Shown: positions 5,209 through 9,080 of the stretch, in pieces
How positions within the stretch are numbered: the stretch's first letter is position 1
Layout: the number at the start of each line of letters is the position of its first letter
Source: Haemophilus sp.
GTDB taxonomy: Bacteria > Pseudomonadota > Gammaproteobacteria > Enterobacterales > Pasteurellaceae
DNA: 9,080 nt
NCBI GenBank assembly: GCA_019423005.1
Contig: JAHZCF010000069.1
Span: 1 to 9,080 of the forward strand
Direction of reading: 5' to 3'
Notes under the pieces: model-generated
Databases searched by the model: none
What the model saw: the letters and a program-made list of their open reading frames with translations, nothing else
Told to the model about the DNA's origin: nothing
Made by a program: the position numbers and the translations under genes

Positions 5209-5607
5209 TTAATAATTATTTTCGTATAACTCAATAGGTAAATAATCTGGGTCTCTAAAGAAAGTGTACTTCATTCCCGTTAATTCATCAACCCTAATTG
5301 GTTCACTATCAATGCTATTTTCAAAAAGATAAGCTACATACTCATCAATATTTTCTACTTTGAATGCCAAATGCCGTAAACCACAAGCTTCAGGGCTGGT
5401 TACTCTTTGAGGCGGATTTGGGAAAGAAAATAGCTCTATTTGACTCCCATCAGGAAAACTTAAATCTAATTTATAACTATCTCGTTCTGCCCGATAAGTT
5501 TCATTTAGCTGTTTTGCCCCTAAAATCTCCATATAAAAATGCTTCGAACGTGCATAGTTCGAAGCAATAATCGCAATATGGTGAAAACCTAATAATTGAG
5601 GTTTCAT
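5209..5607 (-). CDS. VOC-family (glyoxalase-like) metalloprotein, YaeR type
   Basis: 132-residue member of the vicinal oxygen chelate superfamily, resembling E. coli YaeR as I recall it (shared blocks HHIAIIA, IELFSFP, EACGLRHLAF, FFRDPD and PIELYE). Two beta-alpha-beta-beta-beta units are expected. The four metal ligands of the fold are visible: H10, E58, H79 and E126. The family includes glyoxalase I and dioxygenases; the substrate of YaeR-like proteins is not established to my knowledge, so no reaction is assigned. The start ATG overlaps the ccmI stop by one base (TAATG) and has GGAG five bases upstream (5613-5616), so it is cotranscribed and probably translationally coupled with ccmI. It has no signal peptide, so it should be cytoplasmic, unlike its exported neighbours. 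Family call is firm, function open. Confidence 0.9.
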   Translation of the reverse strand: MKPQLLGFHHIAIIASNYARSKHFYMEILGAKQLNETYRAERDSYKLDLSFPDGSQIELFSFPNPPQRVTSPEACGLRHLAFKVENIDEYVAYLFENSIDSEPIRVDELTGMKYTFFRDPDYLPIELYENNY

Positions 5608-6524
5608 TATTTCTCCGGTGTGACGCTTTTTGCTTTTTCTTCTTCCTGTAAAGCAAGGGCATCACGTGCAGCACGAATACTCTTTTCAAGCATTGGCACG
5701 CGAGGATCATCTGGTTCCAATAAACGTAGCATCATTGCCCAGGTTACTGCCGCCATTTTATAATCTTCACCTTCAAAATAACTGAAAGCAAGTAAACTTA
5801 ATGCTTCAGGATTAGAATGATCTTGACGAATAATCTCACGTAAAAGCTGATTACCTTTCAGTTTATCCGTTTGATCTTCAGAAGACATTAACATACGCGC
5901 ATAAGAAAGCTTATAATCTAAATTATCCGGCTCAAGCTTATTCGCTTGTTGGTAACTATCAAAGGCTAATTTTCCATTACCTAAATTCATCCCTACCTGA
6001 CCTAACAACCACCATTTTTTAGCATCCTTTGGTGTTTTTTGTAAATCCAAACGAAGTGCGGTCGAAAATTGCTGCATTTCTGCATCTGTCATTGGGTTTG
6101 TGTCTTCTTCTTTGATCCGTTCAAAGAAATAAGGTAATTTTGCCAATGTCTTTTCCATCATATCTTCGGCTTTCCAAGATCCCAAAGGGAAATAAGCTGC
6201 ACCAGCAATAATGGCCAAACCTAATAAACCAGAAACAAACCACAACTTACCGTAATTTGGGGCATTTTTATCAATAGCTTGAGTTTCTTGTTGAGGAATA
6301 TCTTCCAACAATGTTTTTTGTAGCTCTTGCTTGAGTTGTTCAACATTTTCAACTAAACCCTGTTGATTATCTTGCTCAATCTCTTGCAAACGAGAAAAAT
6401 ATAACGCTTTATTTAATTCATCACGCTTTGTATCTTCTTTCGCTTTAACAGAACGCAACAAGGGATAAAAACAAATCAATGCCACCACTAAAGTGAGCGC
6501 AATAATACTTAATGCAAAATTCAT
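5607..6524 (-). CDS. ccmI: Cytochrome c maturation protein CcmI (TPR apocytochrome chaperone)
   Basis: Inner-membrane protein that presents apocytochrome c to the CcmF/CcmH heme ligation complex. In E. coli the equivalent is fused to the C-terminus of CcmH; here it is a separate gene. The 305 residues show a membrane helix at about 3-23, a cytoplasmic region rich in charged residues and probably coiled (about 28-75), a second helix at about 94-114, and a periplasmic TPR domain: WWLLGQVGMNLGNGKLAFDSYQQANKLEPDN (about 171-201) is a clear repeat, with further helices of the same kind to about 272. The start ATG overlaps the ccmH stop by one base (TAATG) and has AAGGA six bases upstream. The gene is followed in the same overlapping way by the VOC gene. 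NrfG-type naming is an alternative; the N-terminal membrane part favours CcmI. Confidence 0.9.
   Translation of the reverse strand: MNFALSIIALTLVVALICFYPLLRSVKAKEDTKRDELNKALYFSRLQEIEQDNQQGLVENVEQLKQELQKTLLEDIPQQETQAIDKNAPNYGKLWFVSGLLGLAIIAGAAYFPLGSWKAEDMMEKTLAKLPYFFERIKEEDTNPMTDAEMQQFSTALRLDLQKTPKDAKKWWLLGQVGMNLGNGKLAFDSYQQANKLEPDNLDYKLSYARMLMSSEDQTDKLKGNQLLREIIRQDHSNPEALSLLAFSYFEGEDYKMAAVTWAMMLRLLEPDDPRVPMLEKSIRAARDALALQEEEKAKSVTPEK
6054..6062 (+). repeat. DNA uptake signal sequence (USS) inside ccmI
   Basis: Exact AAGTGCGGT within coding sequence; read on the minus strand it encodes the T-A-L-R region near residues 155-158 of CcmI. Confidence 0.9.
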
Positions 6525-6988
6525 TATTTATCCTTTTCTTTGAGTAAAGCCGATAAACGCGCATTCTCTTCGTCATCTAAAATCGCGTCAGAATTGACCG
6601 CACTTGGGCTTTTCGATTTACGTTTAAATACAAATAAAATGCCAATCAACACTAACAAAATTGGGGCAATCCATAATATGATTGTTGACGTCGTCATTGG
6701 TGGATCATAAGTCACAAAATTGCCATAACGTTGAATCATATAATCGACAACTTCACTTCGTTTTTTGCCTTCTTGCAATAATTCAAACACTTTGCCACGC
6801 ATATCTACAGCAATAGTTGCATTCGAATCGGCAATATTGTTATTTTGACATTGTGGACAACGTAATTCTTGTGTTAATTGATGATAGTCCTTTTCTTGCT
6901 CTGGTGAAGCAAAATTCAATGCATCAATGGAAGCTGTCGCCGAGATACTCACAAAAAGTGCGGTTAAAAAAAGCCATGATTTTTTCAT
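6524..6988 (-). CDS. ccmH: Cytochrome c maturation protein CcmH
   Basis: Membrane-anchored periplasmic thiol-disulfide protein that reduces or holds apocytochrome cysteines for heme ligation. The 154 residues show a signal peptide (about 1-20), the hallmark motif LRCPQCQNNNIADSNA with C44 and C47, the helical domain continuing through RGKVFELLQEGK, and a C-terminal membrane anchor (about 102-121) followed by a charged cytoplasmic tail. The size equals the N-terminal domain of the longer E. coli CcmH; the rest is the separate ccmI gene next door. The start ATG overlaps the ccmG stop by one base (TAATG) and has GGAG eight bases upstream (6997-7000), inside ccmG. NrfF is a paralog with the same motif, but the run of ccmF, ccmG and ccmI favours CcmH. 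Confidence 0.93.
   Translation of the reverse strand: MKKSWLFLTALFVSISATASIDALNFASPEQEKDYHQLTQELRCPQCQNNNIADSNATIAVDMRGKVFELLQEGKKRSEVVDYMIQRYGNFVTYDPPMTTSTIILWIAPILLVLIGILFVFKRKSKSPSAVNSDAILDDEENARLSALLKEKDK
6597..6605 (-). repeat. DNA uptake signal sequence (USS) inside ccmH
   Basis: Exact ACCGCACTT on the plus strand, within the cytoplasmic tail coding region of ccmH. Confidence 0.9.
6956..6964 (+). repeat. DNA uptake signal sequence (USS) in ccmH signal peptide
   Basis: Exact AAGTGCGGT; on the coding strand it encodes L-T-A-L of the CcmH signal peptide (about residues 8-11). Confidence 0.9.
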
Positions 6989-7533
6989 TATGGTTTCTCC
7001 GCGAGTTTGTCATAAATCGGTTTTAAGGTCTCATTCCAAACGCGTTCATTCACATCACCCGCTAAGCGATAATGAATCACACCTTTACCATCAACGATAA
7101 ATGTTTCCGGTGCGCCATAAACACCCAAATCTAATGCAAAAGAACCTTTTTCATCTTTAAGCACAAGACTATAAGGATTGCCTAAATCTTTTAGCCATTT
7201 TACAGCTTTTGGTGATTCATCTTTATAGTCGATACCAATGATTGTTACACCTTGTTTAGCCAATTGATTCAAGTATTGATGCTCGGCATAACAAGTTGGA
7301 CACCAAGTTGCCCACACATTCAAGAGAATCGGTTTGCCTTGTTGGAAAATTTCATTACCGTAGGTTTTATTTTCCAATAAATCCGTTAATGTTTTCTGTG
7401 GCACTGGTTTTCCCACAAGCGCAGATTCTAACGCTTTTGGATCATCACCTTGCGCATTGCGTCCTAACTGAACTAAAAAAGCTGCCGCCACGGCAAGAAA
7501 AACAATAAGTGGGATAAGTAGTTTTTTATTCAT
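6988..7533 (-). CDS. ccmG: Thiol:disulfide interchange protein CcmG (DsbE)
   Basis: Thioredoxin-fold protein tethered to the periplasmic face of the inner membrane, which passes electrons from DsbD to the cytochrome c assembly thiols. The 181 residues show an uncleaved signal anchor (about 5-21), the active site WATWCPTC with C78 and C81, the nearby acidic residue E84 typical of CcmG, and the cis-proline loop GAPETF (P142). The length is normal for the family. The ATG at 7533 lies 51 bases after the ccmF stop; no strong Shine-Dalgarno is visible before it, and a small GC-rich hairpin lies in that gap. Its stop overlaps the ccmH start. Identification is firm. Confidence 0.95.
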   Translation of the reverse strand: MNKKLLIPLIVFLAVAAAFLVQLGRNAQGDDPKALESALVGKPVPQKTLTDLLENKTYGNEIFQQGKPILLNVWATWCPTCYAEHQYLNQLAKQGVTIIGIDYKDESPKAVKWLKDLGNPYSLVLKDEKGSFALDLGVYGAPETFIVDGKGVIHYRLAGDVNERVWNETLKPIYDKLAEKP

Positions 7534-7559
7534 AACACTATCAATTTACATCTATTTCT

Positions 7560-7576
7560 AGGGGCAATAAGCCCCT
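7560..7576 (-). other. Hairpin between ccmF and ccmG
   Basis: AGGGGC (7560-7565) pairs with GCCCCT (7571-7576) around a 5-base loop, in the 51-base gap between the two genes. In the direction of transcription there is no T-run after it, so a normal intrinsic terminator is unlikely. It could be an mRNA processing or stability element; that is inference. Confidence 0.55.
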
Positions 7577-7584
7577 TATTACAA

Positions 7585-9080
7585 TTAAGACTGTTTAACT
7601 AATCGACTAAAACGATAACGACGGTCAAATATACAGAGCAAGCCACCTAATGCCATAAACAATCCACCAATCCAAATCCAACGGATAAACGGTTTATAGT
7701 AAAGGCGAAGCGCCCATGAGTTATCTTCTATTTTTTCACCCAAGGCGACATAAAGATCGCGAGTAAAGCCCCAATTAATTGCCGCTTCCGTCATTGGCAT
7801 TTTACTGACGGTATAAAAACGTTTTTCAGCAAATAATGTTGCTTCCGGTTTACCCGCTTTTGAAATGTCGATTTGTCCTTTACCGCCCATATAGTTAGGA
7901 CCATTTGCATCACTCACGCCAGCAAATTTAAAGTCATAATTAGCAATCTGTACCGTATCCCCCACAGCCATTCGCACATCACGTTCTACACTAAAGTTTT
8001 GACTAAAGGCAATTCCCCAAACGGTCATCGCTACACCAAGGTGAGCCAAAATCATCCCCCAATGGGAACGAGAAAGTTTGGTTATACCTTTAAAGAAAGA
8101 TTCGCGGTGTGTTGCCCGTTGTTTCATTTCGTAGAGACTCAGTAACACAATAATGACGGACATCATGGTGCCAAGCACAGCACTGACGGTGAGTTTATTT
8201 TGGAGGAAATACGGTAACACAAAACCTGCAATCGCCATCACAATGACACTCACAACAACCGGTGTACGAATTTCAGAGAACTGATCGCGACGCCATTTTA
8301 CTAACGGCCCAATACCTAGTAATAAAGCAAATGGAGTCATAATAATCAAGAACATTTGATCAAAGAATGGCGCACCGATCGAAATAGATCCCAAACCTAA
8401 TTGTTTGTGAACTAACGGCAATAACGTTCCTAAGAACACCACACAAAGTGCGGTCATTAATAGGATGTTATTTAATAATAATAACGTTTCACGAGAATAG
8501 CGCTCTGCATTATCACGTGATCGAATTTGGTTGCCTTTGTAAGCATACAGGGTTAAAGAGCCTCCAATCACTACAACCAAATAAGCTAGAATATATAAAC
8601 CACGTGTTGGATCTGAAGCAAAGGCGTGTACTGATACTAAGATACCGGAACGAACTAAGAATGTACCCAATAAGCAAAGTGAGAAAGCTAGGATTGCTAA
8701 AAGCACAGTCCAAGCTTTAAAAGAGCCACGTTTTTCAGTCACCGCTAAAGAGTGGATTAATGCGGTTCCCGCAAGCCAAGGCATTAAAGAAGAGTTTTCT
8801 ACTGGGTCCCAGAACCACCAGCCGCCCCAGCCTAACTCATAATATGCCCACCAAGAACCAAGCACGATCCCGAGTGTTAAAAACACCCAAGCTGCGATCG
8901 TCCAAGGACGTGACCATCTAGCCCAAGCTGAGTCTAATTTACCCGTCATTAATGAGGCGATCGCAAAGGCAAAGGCAACAGAAAAACCAACATATCCCAT
9001 ATAAAGTAATGGTGGGTGGAAAATTAAGCCCACATCTTGCAACATTGGGTTGAGTTCTCTGCCATCTACTGGGAAATCAG
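7585..9080 (-). CDS. ccmF: Cytochrome c heme lyase subunit CcmF (N-terminal part outside window)
   Basis: Large inner-membrane protein that takes heme from holo-CcmE and attaches it to apocytochrome c with CcmH and CcmI. The frame is open to the right edge: DFPVDGRELNP precedes the methionine at 9045, so that methionine is internal and about 150 N-terminal residues are missing. Numbering from it, the WWD heme-binding segment WGGWWFWDPVENSS is at 73-86. H10, H98, H140 and H328 coincide, with a constant offset of 163, with H173, H261, H303 and H491 of E. coli CcmF as I remember them, so all four functional histidines appear to be kept. The implied full length is about 649 residues, normal for CcmF rather than a short NrfE variant, though NrfE is a paralog. 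Many hydrophobic helices run throughout, with a periplasmic domain near 350-455 and a last helix at about 457-473. Confidence 0.96.
   Translation of the reverse strand, partial: DFPVDGRELNPMLQDVGLIFHPPLLYMGYVGFSVAFAFAIASLMTGKLDSAWARWSRPWTIAAWVFLTLGIVLGSWWAYYELGWGGWWFWDPVENSSLMPWLAGTALIHSLAVTEKRGSFKAWTVLLAILAFSLCLLGTFLVRSGILVSVHAFASDPTRGLYILAYLVVVIGGSLTLYAYKGNQIRSRDNAERYSRETLLLLNNILLMTALCVVFLGTLLPLVHKQLGLGSISIGAPFFDQMFLIIMTPFALLLGIGPLVKWRRDQFSEIRTPVVVSVIVMAIAGFVLPYFLQNKLTVSAVLGTMMSVIIVLLSLYEMKQRATHRESFFKGITKLSRSHWGMILAHLGVAMTVWGIAFSQNFSVERDVRMAVGDTVQIANYDFKFAGVSDANGPNYMGGKGQIDISKAGKPEATLFAEKRFYTVSKMPMTEAAINWGFTRDLYVALGEKIEDNSWALRLYYKPFIRWIWIGGLFMALGGLLCIFDRRYRFSRLVKQS
8446..8454 (+). repeat. 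DNA uptake signal sequence (USS) inside ccmF
   Basis: Exact AAGTGCGGT within ccmF; on the coding strand it encodes T-A-L in a predicted membrane helix (about residues 197-200 of the visible fragment). Confidence 0.9.

Noticed and set aside
5190..5234. TTG start for the exported 197-residue protein
   Set aside because: It would overlap the VOC gene and bury the signal peptide behind 15 residues; no ribosome binding site is seen.
7873..8720. Plus-strand open frames opposite ccmF
   Set aside because: They mirror a conserved membrane protein gene and show low-complexity or implausible protein sequence.

Overview
The window looks like chromosomal DNA from the Pasteurellaceae, most likely a Haemophilus species (H. 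influenzae / H. parainfluenzae group). The main sign is nine exact copies of the 9-base Haemophilus DNA uptake signal AAGTGCGGT (or its complement) in 9 kb. AT-rich base composition and the protein sequences fit. Species was not determined. I see no tRNA, rRNA, CRISPR array, transposase or integrase.

Left part (plus strand, 1-4232). The window opens inside the 3' end of a quinol-type nitric oxide reductase gene (norB), closed by a strong GNRA-loop terminator. Next is a 112-residue acidic protein of unknown function ending in C-x2-C-x2-C. It lies behind an exact FNR box (TTGAT-N4-ATCAA) correctly placed for a class II anaerobically activated promoter. Then come the uracil salvage genes upp (uracil phosphoribosyltransferase) and uraA (uracil permease), with an intrinsic terminator between them, and hda (regulatory inactivation of DnaA).

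Right part (minus strand, 9080 down to 4289). This is the distal end of a cytochrome c maturation operon: ccmF (5' part outside the window), ccmG, ccmH, ccmI, then a YaeR-like VOC-family metalloprotein, an exported 197-residue protein of unknown function, and a 100-residue lipoprotein ending in CRHC-W. ccmG/ccmH, ccmH/ccmI and ccmI/VOC each overlap by one base in the arrangement TAATG. The last two genes are 4 bases apart, with the lipoprotein's ribosome binding site inside the end of the preceding gene. The operon ends at a bidirectional terminator shared with hda and built from two inverted uptake signals.

Functionally, NO reduction and c-type cytochrome assembly both belong to anaerobic/nitrogen-oxide respiration; upp and uraA cooperate in uracil import and conversion to UMP; hda is replication control. 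The least explained parts are the FNR-box gene with its Cys-rich tail and the two exported unknown proteins attached to the end of the ccm operon. All functional assignments rest on motif and remembered family comparison; no database search was run.
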